Numbered from the stretch's first letter, positions 27,200 to 37,181 are shown. The stretch is 64,000 bases of DNA from Sodalis sp. dw_96 (GCF_018449575.1 NZ_JAAVUT010000002.1:62001-126000), one strand, 5' to 3'. Translations and numbers: made by a program. The notes: a model not told the origin generated them from the sequence alone.

Positions 27200-28261
27200 A
27201 TGCTTATGCCGTCGCGTATTAGAAAGGCCCTGCTGATCAGCGGGTTGGTCGGCATATTCATCATAATATTTTTTATCATGAAAAATCCCGCGGAAGCGGA
27301 AAACCATGCGTTTAACGGCCAGGCAATTCATACGCTGTACAGCGTGAAAATCATTGGTCCGCTGCCCGAAGACCCACAGATTCTGCAGCATGAAATAAGC
27401 GCAGTGCTGGATCAGGTTGATAACGAGATATCGACCTTCAAACCAGATTCCATTCTCTCTCAATTCAATCGTTATCAGGGCCGCGACCCCAAACCCATCA
27501 GTCGCGGTATGGCGGAAATTATCGCCACCGCCCTGCGTATCGGGCATGACTCTGACGGTGCGATAGATATCACCGCCGGTCCATTGGTGAATTTATGGGG
27601 GTTTGGTCCGGACAAAAGCAAGCGCGGTACCCTTCCCAGTCAGCAGCAGATTGATTCCGCGCGCCGGCTGGTGGGGTTACAGCATCTTAAATTGATAAGC
27701 GACAGCGGGGGCGACTGGCTGCAAAAAGACCTTCCCGGTGTGTATGTGGACCTTTCCGCCTTGGGAGAAGGCTATGCGGCACAGCTGCTCTCCCGCCTGC
27801 TGGACAGTAAAGGACTCACTAATTATCTGGTATCAGTAGGCAATGCGGTTTTTGCCCGGGGGGTCAATGCCCAAGGCGTGCCTTGGCGTATCGCCATTCG
27901 CCAGCCCAACGATGCCGCCTTTGCCATCCAGCAGGATGCGGTAAAATTGCAGGGTTACGATATCAGCACTTCCGGGAGCTATCTCAATTATTTTGAAAAA
28001 GACGGCAAACGCTATTCCCATATCATCGATACCAAAACCGGCAGACCCATCGAACACAAACTGGCCTCGGCAACCGTCATTGCCGCCACCCCGCTGGAAG
28101 CCAACGGCTGGGATATCAGTCTAATGGTGCTCGGGCCGGAGAAAGCGATTGAGGTTGCCAAAAAACAGGGCCTGGCGGTTTATCTTATCAGCAAGACCGA
28201 CACGGGATATGCCGCCTATATGAGTCCCCAGTTTAAGCAATTCCTGATTAAGGATGACTGA
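27200..28261 (+). CDS. apbE: FAD:protein FMN transferase ApbE
   Basis: Attaches FMN covalently to Thr of flavoproteins such as the Nqr/Rnf subunits, acting in the periplasm with Mg2+. Family blocks: DGAIDITAGPLVNLWGFGP, VDLSALGEGYAAQLL, a DISTSGSYLNYF segment and YSHIIDTKTGRPIEHKLASA. At 353 residues it is of normal size. E. coli ApbE is a lipoprotein; here the N-terminus is a hydrophobic anchor (LISGLVGIFIIIFFIM) with no lipobox Cys, so it is more likely membrane-anchored. GGAGGG lies about 10 bases before ATG 27200. Convergent with the CinA-like gene. Confidence 0.93.
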   Translation: MLMPSRIRKALLISGLVGIFIIIFFIMKNPAEAENHAFNGQAIHTLYSVKIIGPLPEDPQILQHEISAVLDQVDNEISTFKPDSILSQFNRYQGRDPKPISRGMAEIIATALRIGHDSDGAIDITAGPLVNLWGFGPDKSKRGTLPSQQQIDSARRLVGLQHLKLISDSGGDWLQKDLPGVYVDLSALGEGYAAQLLSRLLDSKGLTNYLVSVGNAVFARGVNAQGVPWRIAIRQPNDAAFAIQQDAVKLQGYDISTSGSYLNYFEKDGKRYSHIIDTKTGRPIEHKLASATVIAATPLEANGWDISLMVLGPEKAIEVAKKQGLAVYLISKTDTGYAAYMSPQFKQFLIKDD

Positions 28262-28427
28262 CGACCCCTTACCCGGCAATGAGATAGCCGGCAATATCAC
28301 CTCGCGGTCTTCATTGAAACGCGGGACAACGACCCTATCGGCCGGCTCTCCCGCTGTTCGGCTTTTGCTGCATGAATTGAGTTCGCCACGCGCCCGCCGC
28401 AACACCGTCGTGCCTTACCGGGGAAGC

Positions 28428-29723
28428 TTACGCCAGGGTATCGGTAATCCGTATCCAGCCGTGGTCGGCGTAGACCGGCCAGCCGTTAAGCCAGCGCCGC
28501 AGCATGTTCAGCGCCATCAGCGAGACCACTTCCTGCCGGGTCTTGAGACCGTGACGCTGTATATTGATGGTAAAAGTCACCGTTTGGGCATAACTGCGAT
28601 CGGGAGTATGCAGCGCCAGGCTGAGACGGTCCTGCTCCAGATTACCCACCGCCAGCACCAGCTGCGCGCCGTGGCGGGCGGCCAGTTTTTCCGCCTGCCG
28701 GGCCAGACTTTGCAAAGAGGAACCTTCTCCCGCTGCGGATTGCCGCGCCTGTGCGGCATTTTCAGCCACACTATCAGCCACACTATCAGCGGCACTGTCA
28801 GCAGCCACACTCTCGGCGGCAAGTGAGGATAACCATTCCCCGCTCACCACCGGCATGCCGGCGCTTTGGCACTGCCAGGTCAGCAACCCGGCGGTGAAAT
28901 GCTCGCCGATAGCCAGATTCAGCCCCAGCTGGCGCAGTCGGCCGGCCAACTGGGTGGGTAAATCGTCCGTGCCTTCGTATATCGCGCTTTCCCCCGCCAC
29001 CGCCCGGACCTGCTGCCAGGCCAGCTCCATCGCTTCGCGCTCGTGGGCCGGGCCGGTGAGTTTCAATTCAATGATCGGCATTGAGGAGCGGTAGCCCAGT
29101 ACCACCTCTTCCGGCAGCGGCATATCGTCAAGCTGGCTGGCCAGCTCGCTTTCCGCGCGACCGAAGGTGGTCAGCCGCAGGCACAGCGGCGGATCGGGCA
29201 GATCAAAACGCTCACGCAGTCGCGGCACAATTTCCTGTGCCACCATCACCTTGAATTCCGACGGCACGCCGGGGGTGAAAAACATCAGGCAGCGATTCAG
29301 CTGCAGGGCAAACCCGCAGGCTGTGCCCACCGGATTGTCGATCATCTCCGCATTGGCGGGGATCAGTGCCTGCTTGCGGTTGCTGGGGGCCATAACCCGT
29401 CCCCGCTCGGCAAAAAACGCTTCGATTTTCGCCAGCCATTCGGGATGCTCCACCAACTCTTCCCCGGCCGCCGTGGAGGCGGCCAGCGCGCTCAGATCGT
29501 CGCTGGTGGGTCCCAGGCCGCCGTTGACAATCAGGATGTCCGCCCGCAGGCTCCGTTCGGTCAAGGCCGCCACCAACGCGGATAAATTGTCGCCCACGGT
29601 CATGCGCGCACTCATCGGCAGGCCCTGTTCAAACAGATAATTCGCCAGCCAAGCCGCATTGGTATCGACAATCTGTCCATGGAGAACTTCATCGCCGGTG
29701 CACAGCATTTCTACCCTAAGCAT
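28428..29723 (-). CDS. CinA-like protein (YfaY family)
   Basis: Homologue of E. coli YfaY. The N-terminal MoCF/CinA domain shows MLCTGDEVLHGQIVDTNAAW, VNGGLGPTSDDLS and FTPGVPSEFKVM; the C-terminal CinA domain, which deamidates NMN in PncC-type proteins, shows AIGEHFTAGLLTWQ but lacks the canonical ESCTGG form, as in E. coli YfaY, so activity is doubtful. The ATG at 29723 follows AGGAGAG. A low-complexity insert (ESVAADSAADSVADSVAE) of about 25 residues inside the C-terminal domain comes from a 12-bp DNA repeat at 28763-28813. 431 residues, longer than E. coli (400). Confidence 0.88.
   Translation of the reverse strand: MLRVEMLCTGDEVLHGQIVDTNAAWLANYLFEQGLPMSARMTVGDNLSALVAALTERSLRADILIVNGGLGPTSDDLSALAASTAAGEELVEHPEWLAKIEAFFAERGRVMAPSNRKQALIPANAEMIDNPVGTACGFALQLNRCLMFFTPGVPSEFKVMVAQEIVPRLRERFDLPDPPLCLRLTTFGRAESELASQLDDMPLPEEVVLGYRSSMPIIELKLTGPAHEREAMELAWQQVRAVAGESAIYEGTDDLPTQLAGRLRQLGLNLAIGEHFTAGLLTWQCQSAGMPVVSGEWLSSLAAESVAADSAADSVADSVAENAAQARQSAAGEGSSLQSLARQAEKLAARHGAQLVLAVGNLEQDRLSLALHTPDRSYAQTVTFTINIQRHGLKTRQEVVSLMALNMLRRWLNGWPVYADHGWIRITDTLA
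28763..28813. repeat. Degenerate 12-bp tandem repeat inside the CinA-like gene
   Basis: CAGCCACACTAT occurs twice in tandem, followed by related CAGCGGCACTGT and CAGCAGCCACACTCT. Unit lengths are multiples of three, adding Ser-Ala-Asp/Val residues without breaking the frame. Confidence 0.8.
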
Positions 29724-29787
29724 TATTCTCTCCTGTAAATCCCATACCGTCACTTTAGAAAGCCGGACAGATAAACACAACCTTTCT

Positions 29788-31182
29788 TTAGGGATTTATG
29801 GTGAATTGCGCCGCGACCCAATCCTGAATGCGGCGGCGGGAGATTTTAATGCCGCCGTTGCCAAGGGTGTCCGGCAGCGCAAAATAAGCCACCGGCCGTT
29901 GCCAGGGCGCCAACTGTGGATCCAGCCAGACGCGCAATTGTCCGAAAGGCGCCTCCCCCTCCACCACCGCCACCGGGCGCTGGCCGAATTCCTCGTCCGC
30001 CACCGGCACCACGTAGGCCTGCCGCACCCCGGGATGGGTTGTCAGCACCCGCTCGATATCTTCCGGCTGGATACCTTCGCCGCCGCAAATAAACAGATTG
30101 TCCAGTCGGCCGGCGATGTGCAGCTCGCCGTCCACAAACCGGCCGCGATCCCGGGTATGAAACCAGCCGTCGCCGTCGGTAAAGGGTATCAGGCGCCCCT
30201 GCTGCCAATAGCCCGACGCCATGCTGTTGCCCCGTAGCCAGACTTCGTCGTCCACCAGCCGCAGTTCCCGACCCGGCAGCGGCATCCCCACGCCCGGCGT
30301 GGAGTCAGCGCGTTTGGCGCAGACCGTCGAGGCGAACTCGGTGAGGCCGTAGCCGCACCAGCACCGGATCCCCGCGGCTTCAGCCTGCCGGGTAAGGTCC
30401 TGGGGGATCATGGCCCCACCCAGCAGTACGTCTTGCAGGCTGAGATCGGCCATGTCCCCCTTTAACAGACGCCACAGCTGGGTTGGCACCAGGGAGGCAT
30501 GACTGCAGCCCGCCAGCGCCCGCTCCAGCGCCACCCCCTCCGCCAATACCAGCGTGGCCCCCGCCGCCAGGGCGCGCCAGACAATGCCCTGGCCGGAAAC
30601 ATGATACAAGGGCAGCGAGAGCAGCCAGCTATGGCGGTGCTGGAAATTCATCAGTGACAAGACGCCCGCCGCGCTGGCCAGATGAGCGGCGAAGGTGTGG
30701 GCCGCCGCTTTCGGCATACCGCTGGAACCGGATGTGAGGGTCAGGGTCGCCAGGCGGTTAATTTGCCAGGGGATCATGGTGTGGGGAATCAAGGCGGGAG
30801 CGCCCGTGTCGGACAGGCTCATGGCCAGCGGGGTGATACCGTCCGGCCAAGGCAGGTCTTCGGCGCACCAGCCAAAATCGATGTTCAGGCTGGGCAAGCG
30901 CCGGGCCAGCAGCTCCGGCGGCAATTGGGGACTAAGAGGAATGACCCGGGCGCCGCATTGCAGGACAGCCAGATAAGCCAGCACCAGCTCCAGCCGGTTT
31001 TTCCCCCGCAGGGCGACACCACAGCCGGCCGTGACGCCGGCCTGTTGCCAGGCGGCGGCCAGATGATTGACCCTTTGTGCCAGGTCACGCCAGCTCCACT
31101 GAGCGGCGGGGGTGCGCAAAGCGATGCTGTGTGGTGTATGGTGCGCCCAATAATGCCAGGGCCAGTTGTCAAAGCTCGTCAT
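29788..31182 (-). CDS. menE: o-Succinylbenzoate-CoA ligase MenE
   Basis: Activates o-succinylbenzoate to its CoA ester in menaquinone synthesis. An acyl-adenylate ligase: P-loop-like TLTLTSGSSGMPKAAAHT, later GYGLTEFASTVCAK and DRGRFVDGELHIAGRLDNLF, with a C-terminal Lys in GNGGIKISRR. 464 residues, near the E. coli length of 451. Last gene of menFDHBCE; the ATG at 31182 lies 52 bases after menC, a looser spacing than the rest of the operon. Confidence 0.96.
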   Translation of the reverse strand: MTSFDNWPWHYWAHHTPHSIALRTPAAQWSWRDLAQRVNHLAAAWQQAGVTAGCGVALRGKNRLELVLAYLAVLQCGARVIPLSPQLPPELLARRLPSLNIDFGWCAEDLPWPDGITPLAMSLSDTGAPALIPHTMIPWQINRLATLTLTSGSSGMPKAAAHTFAAHLASAAGVLSLMNFQHRHSWLLSLPLYHVSGQGIVWRALAAGATLVLAEGVALERALAGCSHASLVPTQLWRLLKGDMADLSLQDVLLGGAMIPQDLTRQAEAAGIRCWCGYGLTEFASTVCAKRADSTPGVGMPLPGRELRLVDDEVWLRGNSMASGYWQQGRLIPFTDGDGWFHTRDRGRFVDGELHIAGRLDNLFICGGEGIQPEDIERVLTTHPGVRQAYVVPVADEEFGQRPVAVVEGEAPFGQLRVWLDPQLAPWQRPVAYFALPDTLGNGGIKISRRRIQDWVAAQFTINP

Positions 31183-31234
31183 GGTCGTATTTCTTCTTGG
31201 TGTATGAAGGAAGATTCATCAAGTAAACAGCCCA

Positions 31235-32245
31235 TTAGGTGACACGGGCGATGATTTGCAATTCCCCGGGGGACTGCAACGGCAATGGACTGCCGGGCCA
31301 GCGCCGCAGCAATTGCGCCCCCAGCAGCGAGAGTGTATCCAATCCGGGCGTAACGCCGGGGGTCAGCCAGTGCGCCAGCCGGGACAGTTGTGTCAGGCCC
31401 AGGCTCGATTCAATGGAAGAACTTATTACCGCCGTTAAACCCGCCTGCCGCGCCCCGTCGATTAAACGCCGGCAGCGCTCCAGGCTGCCGGTAAGCATGG
31501 GTTTGATGATAATCGCCGCCACGCCCGGCTGGGGACAGGGATAAAAATTCCCCTCGCGCACCGTTTCGTCCCAGGCGATGGCAATGCCGGTGCCACGGGA
31601 AAACGCCAGGGATTCGGCGGGCGTGGCGCAGGGTTCCTCAATAAAATCGATTCGCCCGCTGAGCGCGGGGTCCAGGCTCTCGGCAAACCCGGCGGCGGCG
31701 GCGGCGGTCCAACTGCGGTTGGCATCCAGGCGTAAATGCAGCCGGGGCAGCGCCGCCAGCATGCTGTTCACCCTCCGGCTTTCTTCCCTGCCGTCCATCA
31801 GGCCCACTTTGACCTTGGCGAGCGGGTTATCCCCCGGGGCGCTCAAACGCCGGATAAATTCAGCGCTGTCGCCGCCGCATAAGGGCACCGAAAGATAAGG
31901 GGCTTGGGTCGGCAGGCTTTCTTCCAGCTCCGCCAGGGCACAGCTGAGACCGAATGCCGCCGAGGGCGGTATTGGCTGCCTGGCCTGCGCTCCGTCCGAC
32001 GGGTCAAGGTCCGTCAGGATGCACGCACCGGCCACCCAGCGTCGGATAAGCAGCAGCGCCGCATCGGCGGCCTGAGAAAGCGTTTCCCCGCTGAAACCGG
32101 GCAGCGGCGCAATCTCCCCTTCGCCGGTGCGGTGATCCTGCTCAAGGCGCACCACCAGACCGGTGCGCTGCGACAGCCGCTGCCCGCGCAGCACCACGCC
32201 GGCATGCAGCGGCAGGCTATAGCCCAAAAGTGTCCCGCGGCGCAT
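31235..32245 (-). CDS. menC: o-Succinylbenzoate synthase MenC
   Basis: Enolase-superfamily dehydratase converting SHCHC to o-succinylbenzoate. The catalytic and Mg2+ residues are all visible: KVKVG (first catalytic Lys), LRLDANRSW (Asp), IDFIEEP (Glu), IAWDET (Asp) and IIIKPML (second Lys); ISSSIESSLG closes the barrel. Start [19 protein letters not shown] corresponds to the family start, and the ATG overlaps the menB TGA by one base, so translation is coupled. 336 residues against 320 in E. coli. Confidence 0.96.
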   Translation of the reverse strand: MRRGTLLGYSLPLHAGVVLRGQRLSQRTGLVVRLEQDHRTGEGEIAPLPGFSGETLSQAADAALLLIRRWVAGACILTDLDPSDGAQARQPIPPSAAFGLSCALAELEESLPTQAPYLSVPLCGGDSAEFIRRLSAPGDNPLAKVKVGLMDGREESRRVNSMLAALPRLHLRLDANRSWTAAAAAGFAESLDPALSGRIDFIEEPCATPAESLAFSRGTGIAIAWDETVREGNFYPCPQPGVAAIIIKPMLTGSLERCRRLIDGARQAGLTAVISSSIESSLGLTQLSRLAHWLTPGVTPGLDTLSLLGAQLLRRWPGSPLPLQSPGELQIIARVT

Positions 32246-33102
32246 CAGGGGTTCCGTTTGAACTTGGAGAAGTCCGGCTGGCGTTTTTCCACAAAGGCGT
32301 TGCGGCCTTCCTGGCCCTCTTCGGTCATATAAAACAGCATGGTGGCATTGCCCGCCAACTCCTGCAGCCCCGCCTGGCCGTCGCAATCCGCATTGAGGGC
32401 AGCCTTCAGGCAGCGCAGCGCCATGGGACTGTTTTGCAGCATTTCCCGGCACCAGCGCACAGTTTCCTTCTCCAGGGAGGCCAGAGGCACCACGGTATTC
32501 ACCAGCCCCATGTCCAGCGCCTGCCGGGCGTCGTATTGGCGGCATAGGAACCAGATTTCCCGGGCTTTTTTCTGGCCGACGATGCGGGCCATGTAGGCCG
32601 CTCCCCAACCGCCGTCGAAAGATCCCACCCGTGGACCGGTCTGGCCGAAAACAGCGTTGTCCGCCGCCAGAGTGAGATCGCACATCATATGCAGCACATG
32701 GCCGCCGCCGATGGCATAACCCGCCACCATCGCCACCACCGGTTTCGGGCAGGTCCGGATTTGCCGTTGGAAATCCAGCACATTCAGGTGATGCACGCCG
32801 CTATCGTCTTTGTAACCGCCATAATCACCCCGGACTTTCTGATCGCCGCCGGAGCAAAACGCCAAATCCCCTTCACCGGTGAGAATAATCACCCCGATCC
32901 CTTCATCATAGCGGGCGTCCGCCAGGGCCTGGAGCATCTCCTTAACCGTCAGCGGGCGAAAGGCGTTACGCACCTGGGGACGATTAATGGTGATTTTGGC
33001 GATGCCGTCGGCGGATTTCTGATAGCGGATGTCCACAAAGTCACCGCTGCAATCGTGCCAGTCCACCGGGGCATACCATTGTTCTTCACTGGGTTTAAGC
33101 AT
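32245..33102 (-). CDS. menB: 1,4-Dihydroxy-2-naphthoyl-CoA synthase MenB
   Basis: Crotonase-fold ring-closing enzyme of the menaquinone pathway. [17 protein letters not shown], the oxyanion-hole region [17 protein letters not shown] and [19 protein letters not shown], then [19 protein letters not shown] are diagnostic. 285 residues, the same length as E. coli MenB. Eleven bases separate it from menH upstream. Confidence 0.98.
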   Translation of the reverse strand: MLKPSEEQWYAPVDWHDCSGDFVDIRYQKSADGIAKITINRPQVRNAFRPLTVKEMLQALADARYDEGIGVIILTGEGDLAFCSGGDQKVRGDYGGYKDDSGVHHLNVLDFQRQIRTCPKPVVAMVAGYAIGGGHVLHMMCDLTLAADNAVFGQTGPRVGSFDGGWGAAYMARIVGQKKAREIWFLCRQYDARQALDMGLVNTVVPLASLEKETVRWCREMLQNSPMALRCLKAALNADCDGQAGLQELAGNATMLFYMTEEGQEGRNAFVEKRQPDFSKFKRNP

Positions 33103-33113
33103 AAAACCTTCCT

Positions 33114-33884
33114 TTAATATAACGGTGCAAGCAAGGATAAAAGTTCCGCGGCAAAGGCCGCCGGCTCGGCCCGGTGGGCATTATGGCCGGCGCCGGGCAC
33201 CAGGGAACAGGGTAAGGCCCCCTGCCGTGCCAGCGCGGAAAATTTACCGTCCCGCTCGCCGCACAGATAGCCGAAAGGCAGGGTCAAGCCCTGTAGCGAC
33301 GGCAGAAAATCAGGCTGGCGCGCCAGAGAAGTGGCATCCAGCATGGCCGCGATGGCGGTGCCCTGATTATGGCCGCGCAGCGCCACCAGCTCCCGGCGCT
33401 GTGGGTCGGACAAATCACCGAATACCGGCTGCCGGTACCAGTCGTCCAGTACCTGCCACAGGGGCTGCTGGGCAAAACGTTGCGCCCAGGCGCGATCATG
33501 GCGCAGGCGGTCATCCCGATCGGCCTGATTGTCCAGCCCCGGATGCGCCCCTTCCACGAACAGCCCGCGCAATCCCGCCGGACGATCCCGGCAGGCATGG
33601 TAAAAGGCGATACGGCCGCCGAGAGAATAGCCGATAAGAATATAGTGTTCGATGCCCAGGGACGCCAGGGTTTGCGTCAGTCCCAGGGATACGGAGTCGA
33701 AACTTTCCGGCGGCATGGAGCAAAATGCGCCATGGCCCGGCAAATCCAGCACCGCCAGCGGCCAGGCATCAAAATAAGGTAACACCGGCGCCCAGTCATC
33801 GCCACTGCCCAGGAGACCGTGCAGCCACACCAGCCAGGGCCGCCCGGCTTCACCGGGCCGCAGACGATTCACCCACCACTTCAT
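33114..33884 (-). CDS. menH: SHCHC synthase MenH
   Basis: Alpha/beta hydrolase that eliminates pyruvate from SEPHCHC to give 2-succinyl-6-hydroxycyclohexadiene carboxylate. The nucleophile elbow [13 protein letters not shown], the early [10 protein letters not shown] and the C-terminal [15 protein letters not shown] (catalytic His) match the family. 256 residues (E. coli 252). Its start overlaps the menD stop by four bases. Confidence 0.95.
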   Translation of the reverse strand: MKWWVNRLRPGEAGRPWLVWLHGLLGSGDDWAPVLPYFDAWPLAVLDLPGHGAFCSMPPESFDSVSLGLTQTLASLGIEHYILIGYSLGGRIAFYHACRDRPAGLRGLFVEGAHPGLDNQADRDDRLRHDRAWAQRFAQQPLWQVLDDWYRQPVFGDLSDPQRRELVALRGHNQGTAIAAMLDATSLARQPDFLPSLQGLTLPFGYLCGERDGKFSALARQGALPCSLVPGAGHNAHRAEPAAFAAELLSLLAPLY

Positions 33885-35626
33885 ACCGCCGCCATCCCGG
33901 CCACCAGGCTCCGGAACCGATCGGCACCCTCATGGGCCGGCACCGCCAATTCAATCAACGTGGCGGCGCCGCCCGTCGGCTGCCGCCATGCATCGGCCAT
34001 GCAGCTTTTCAACGCGGAAAAATTCGGCGGCCGGGCATAATGCAGGCCGAACAACGCCGCGGCATGGCGGAACTCCACCTGCTGCGGCATGACGTAATAT
34101 TGTTCCCGCACCGTTTCGGGCGTCGGCAACAAGGAGAATATCTGGCCGCCGTTATTGTTGACCACTAGAATAACCGCCGGCGCGGTGGTCTGGCGAAACA
34201 GCGCCAGGGCATTGAGATCGTACAGCGCCGATAAATCGCCCACCAGAGCCAGCAGAGGCCGATCGCCGCCCCTTAGCACGCCTGCGGCGGTGGAGAGCAA
34301 ACCGTCAATACCGCTGGCGCCGCGGTTGCCGTATACCGGATATCCCGCCGGCAATTGCCCCAGGGCGTCCACCAGCCGCACCGCCAGGCTATTGCCCAGG
34401 AACAGCCTGCCGTCGGCGGGCAGCAATTCCACCAAACGGTGCGCCAGTTCCACTTCACCCAGGGAATCGGTCATCGCCGCCCGGATATGGCGCTGTGCCC
34501 GGCGGCTTAGGGCCTCCAGCGGCGCGGCCCAGGGCTCTTCTTTTTGCAAGGAATGTGGCAAGGAATGTGGCAAGGAATGGGCCCGTGGAGGATGGCTGTC
34601 CAGCCAGGCGCCGATGGCTGAATGTAAACGTCGCCCGCGATGATGGGCCGGATCCAGACGGCCCGGCAGCGGATCCACCAGCCAATATTCCTGCGGCCGG
34701 CACTGCGCCTGCCATTGCAGCAGGCGCTTGCCGGTCAGGCTGCCGCCGAACTGGATCACCAGTTCCGCCTGTTGCAGGCACTGCCCCGCGGCGGGATCCG
34801 CCAGCCATAAATCGGCAAACGGCAGCGGCTGGCCGGTTTGCGACAGCACGTCTCCAATCAGAGGCCAACCGAGTTCGGCGGCCCATTCCGCCAGCCTAAC
34901 CCCTTCACGGGCCGACAAACGCCCGGCGATAATCACTCCTTTGCGCCGGCGCCAGCCGTCCCAGTCATCCACCGGCACGGTGTGGGCGTCCGTCGGATGG
35001 GATACCGCCAGCCAGGGACGGTTATCCCGCCACCACGCCCCCAGCGCCGACGACCAGGGGTCCTCGTCGTCCTCTTCCGATCCGTACAGGGGTTCGGCAA
35101 ACGGACAATTAATATGCACCGTTTCGCGGGCGGACAATGCCTGATCGAGGGTGGACACCAGCCAGCTCGCCGGGATATCCGGCGTTGGACGGGGCAGATT
35201 TATCGACTGACCGGCAAAACCGGCAAACAAACCGGGCTGGCGGATGGCCTGATTGGCGCCGCAGTCTATCAGTTCCGGCGGCCGATCGGCGGTGAGCATA
35301 ATGAGCCTTTCGCCGGTGAGGCTGGCTTCAATCAGCGCCGGGTAGAGATTGGCCGCCGCGGTGCCGGAGGTGACGATGACCGCCACCGGGCCGCCGGTGG
35401 ATTTAGCCAACCCCAGGGCCAGATGCCCCAGTCCGCGCTCATCGAAATGGGTATGACGAGTCAACCGCGGATGACCGGCGGCGGCAAGTGTCAGGGGGGT
35501 GGAACGGGATCCGGGCGCAATACAGATATGCTGCACGCCGTGGCGGGTGAGGGTTTCCAGTACTACTCTGGCCCAATGCCGGTTAAATTCGGCTGAAGAC
35601 GCGTCGGGCATAGCGTTTTTTGTCAT
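33881..35626 (-). CDS. menD: SEPHCHC synthase MenD
   Basis: Thiamine-diphosphate enzyme joining isochorismate and 2-oxoglutarate. Diagnostic blocks: [50 protein letters not shown] and the TPP-Mg motif [16 protein letters not shown] ending in [15 protein letters not shown] 35626 has a poor Shine-Dalgarno; the next Met (35611) is an alternative. The linker carries a small His-Ser-Leu-Pro repeat ([12 protein letters not shown]) from a 12-bp DNA repeat. An intrinsic-terminator-like structure lies 24 bases upstream, between menF and menD. 581 residues (E. coli 556). Confidence 0.96.
   Translation of the reverse strand: MTKNAMPDASSAEFNRHWARVVLETLTRHGVQHICIAPGSRSTPLTLAAAGHPRLTRHTHFDERGLGHLALGLAKSTGGPVAVIVTSGTAAANLYPALIEASLTGERLIMLTADRPPELIDCGANQAIRQPGLFAGFAGQSINLPRPTPDIPASWLVSTLDQALSARETVHINCPFAEPLYGSEEDDEDPWSSALGAWWRDNRPWLAVSHPTDAHTVPVDDWDGWRRRKGVIIAGRLSAREGVRLAEWAAELGWPLIGDVLSQTGQPLPFADLWLADPAAGQCLQQAELVIQFGGSLTGKRLLQWQAQCRPQEYWLVDPLPGRLDPAHHRGRRLHSAIGAWLDSHPPRAHSLPHSLPHSLQKEEPWAAPLEALSRRAQRHIRAAMTDSLGEVELAHRLVELLPADGRLFLGNSLAVRLVDALGQLPAGYPVYGNRGASGIDGLLSTAAGVLRGGDRPLLALVGDLSALYDLNALALFRQTTAPAVILVVNNNGGQIFSLLPTPETVREQYYVMPQQVEFRHAAALFGLHYARPPNFSALKSCMADAWRQPTGGAATLIELAVPAHEGADRFRSLVAGMAAV
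34547..34580. repeat. 12-bp tandem repeat within menD
   Basis: CAAGGAATGTGG occurs twice, then CAAGGAATG, giving [11 protein letters not shown] in the MenD linker. In-frame length change. Confidence 0.85.
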
Positions 35627-35649
35627 GAAAGAAAACCGTATCAAGGGTA

Positions 35650-35696
35650 TAAAAAAACCCGTCCCGCCACGGCGGTCAGAGCATAAGAGGGACAGG
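35650..35696 (-). terminator. Intrinsic terminator or attenuator between menF and menD
   Basis: On the minus strand CCTGTCCC (35696-35689) pairs with GGGACGGG (35665-35658), 8 pairs with one G-U, and T7 follows at once. The 23-base loop includes a small CCGC/GCGG hairpin. It would end or attenuate menF transcription, leaving menDHBCE with a reduced or separate supply. Confidence 0.55.
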
Positions 35697-35776
35697 TTAC
35701 GTATTCCCCGCCATCCGGCAAGCCGCCATTATAGACAAGTACCGCCGACGGGATGTTGATATAAAACGGCATTGGC

Positions 35777-37120
35777 TCATCCCGGCGGCTCAGACGGCCC
35801 GGCGGCGAACAGGGTACGCATGCCGGCGGCTTTATTTTCAATTTCCCGCCACTCTTGATCCGCGTCGGATCCTTCCACAATGCCGGCCCCGGCGTACAGC
35901 CAGGCGGATTGATTTTCCACCCGCGCGCAGCGCAGGGAGACGCAAAACTCCGACTGCGCAAGGGAAAGATACCCCGCCGAACCCGCATACCACTCCCGTC
36001 TGAACGGCTCATGGTCGGTTATAAAGCGCCGGGCGGCGTCACGGGGCAGCCCGGCCACCGCGGCGGTGGGTTGCAACAGTGACAAACAGCGGGCGTCGTC
36101 CCGGCAGTTGAGCTGCGCCATGATGGTCCGCCGCAGGTGCTGCACGGTGCGCAGGCTTATCACCTCCGGCGGCGTGACGTCCAGTGAGAGCGCCGCCGGA
36201 TGCAGCCGTTGGCAAATATCGTCCACCACCAGCAGGTTTTCCCGCTGATTCTTATCGTCGTTCATCAGCCAGTCCGCCAACTGGGCGGCGGATGACGAAG
36301 GCCCGCCGGCGGCAACGGTGCCCGCCAGCGCTTCGGTATCGAGCCGGTTTTCCCGCCGACGGTAAAGCCGCTCCGGGCTTGACCCCAGAAACGCCTGCCG
36401 GGGAGACCAGCACAGCATGTAATGATAGCAGTGATGATTAACGTCCTTACTGGCGGCCATCAGAGCGGCGGCACACAGGTTACCCCTGAGTTCAAGGCGG
36501 GTACGGCGCGCCAGGACCACTTTGGCGAACTGCTGCCGACGCAGGGCCGACAGCGCCTGGGCGATGACCTCCCGCCACTGGGGACGTCCGGGCTGGTGCG
36601 CGGCGCTGATTTCATGGGCGGCAAAAGGGTCGAGGGGTACGGCGGCGGGCAGCCGGGCCAATGCATCCAATTGGACGGCACAGCGCCGCGCATCCTCCAG
36701 CAGCGAGGTGTCGCTGGCCAGATTGAGGATGAGCTGATGGGATTGCCGGTCGCGCTGCCAGGTGAGCCGGGGTAAAAACAGATAGCTTTCCGGTTCGCCC
36801 TCTCCGCTGCCGAACGCGTTCAGACCCCAAAGGCGCAGCGTGGGACGGGCCGGATGGGCGGCTAAAAAGGCCTGTGCCGGCGCCAGGCGGTCAAACACCT
36901 TTACGCCGCCGCAGGCCGCCGTCTCCAGTTCACCGTCGCGATGCTGCCAATAACATTGGGGGTACAGCGGCAAAGCGTTCAGCCAATCCAGCATGGGCGG
37001 ATTAACGCCGGGCGTCCAGGACAGACTGATGGAATAAACCCCCGGCACGTCGGGAATATTCCCCTCGTCCATATGCTGTTGGAGCGCTGATTGAAGTAAC
37101 GGCAGCATAAGCACCCGCAT
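35777..37120 (-). CDS. menF: Isochorismate synthase MenF
   Basis: First enzyme of menaquinone synthesis, chorismate to isochorismate. The chorismate-utilising core is clear: KVVLARRTRLELRG, FLGSSPERLYRRR, LDTEALAGTVAAG, then LQPTAAVAGLPRDAA, ending YAGAGIVEGSDADQEW ahead of ENKAAGMR. 447 residues (E. coli 431). A remnant of the terminal-inverted-repeat family lies only about 17 bases upstream of the ATG, within the likely leader. Confidence 0.96.
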   Translation of the reverse strand: MRVLMLPLLQSALQQHMDEGNIPDVPGVYSISLSWTPGVNPPMLDWLNALPLYPQCYWQHRDGELETAACGGVKVFDRLAPAQAFLAAHPARPTLRLWGLNAFGSGEGEPESYLFLPRLTWQRDRQSHQLILNLASDTSLLEDARRCAVQLDALARLPAAVPLDPFAAHEISAAHQPGRPQWREVIAQALSALRRQQFAKVVLARRTRLELRGNLCAAALMAASKDVNHHCYHYMLCWSPRQAFLGSSPERLYRRRENRLDTEALAGTVAAGGPSSSAAQLADWLMNDDKNQRENLLVVDDICQRLHPAALSLDVTPPEVISLRTVQHLRRTIMAQLNCRDDARCLSLLQPTAAVAGLPRDAARRFITDHEPFRREWYAGSAGYLSLAQSEFCVSLRCARVENQSAWLYAGAGIVEGSDADQEWREIENKAAGMRTLFAAGPSEPPG

Positions 37121-37136
37121 AATTATTCCCTTTATC

Positions 37137-37181
37137 TTTCAAGTTGCACTAAGGCGGCGACTCGAAAGCTATTGGGTATAT
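37137..37181. mobile_element. Relic of the terminal-inverted-repeat element
   Basis: CTTTCAAGTTGCACTAAGGC and GGCGACTCGAAAG match the end region of the elements at 17683 and 43760 with the interior lost; the two halves still form an imperfect inverted repeat. TATTGGGTA follows, as it does beside the other copies. Confidence 0.55.
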
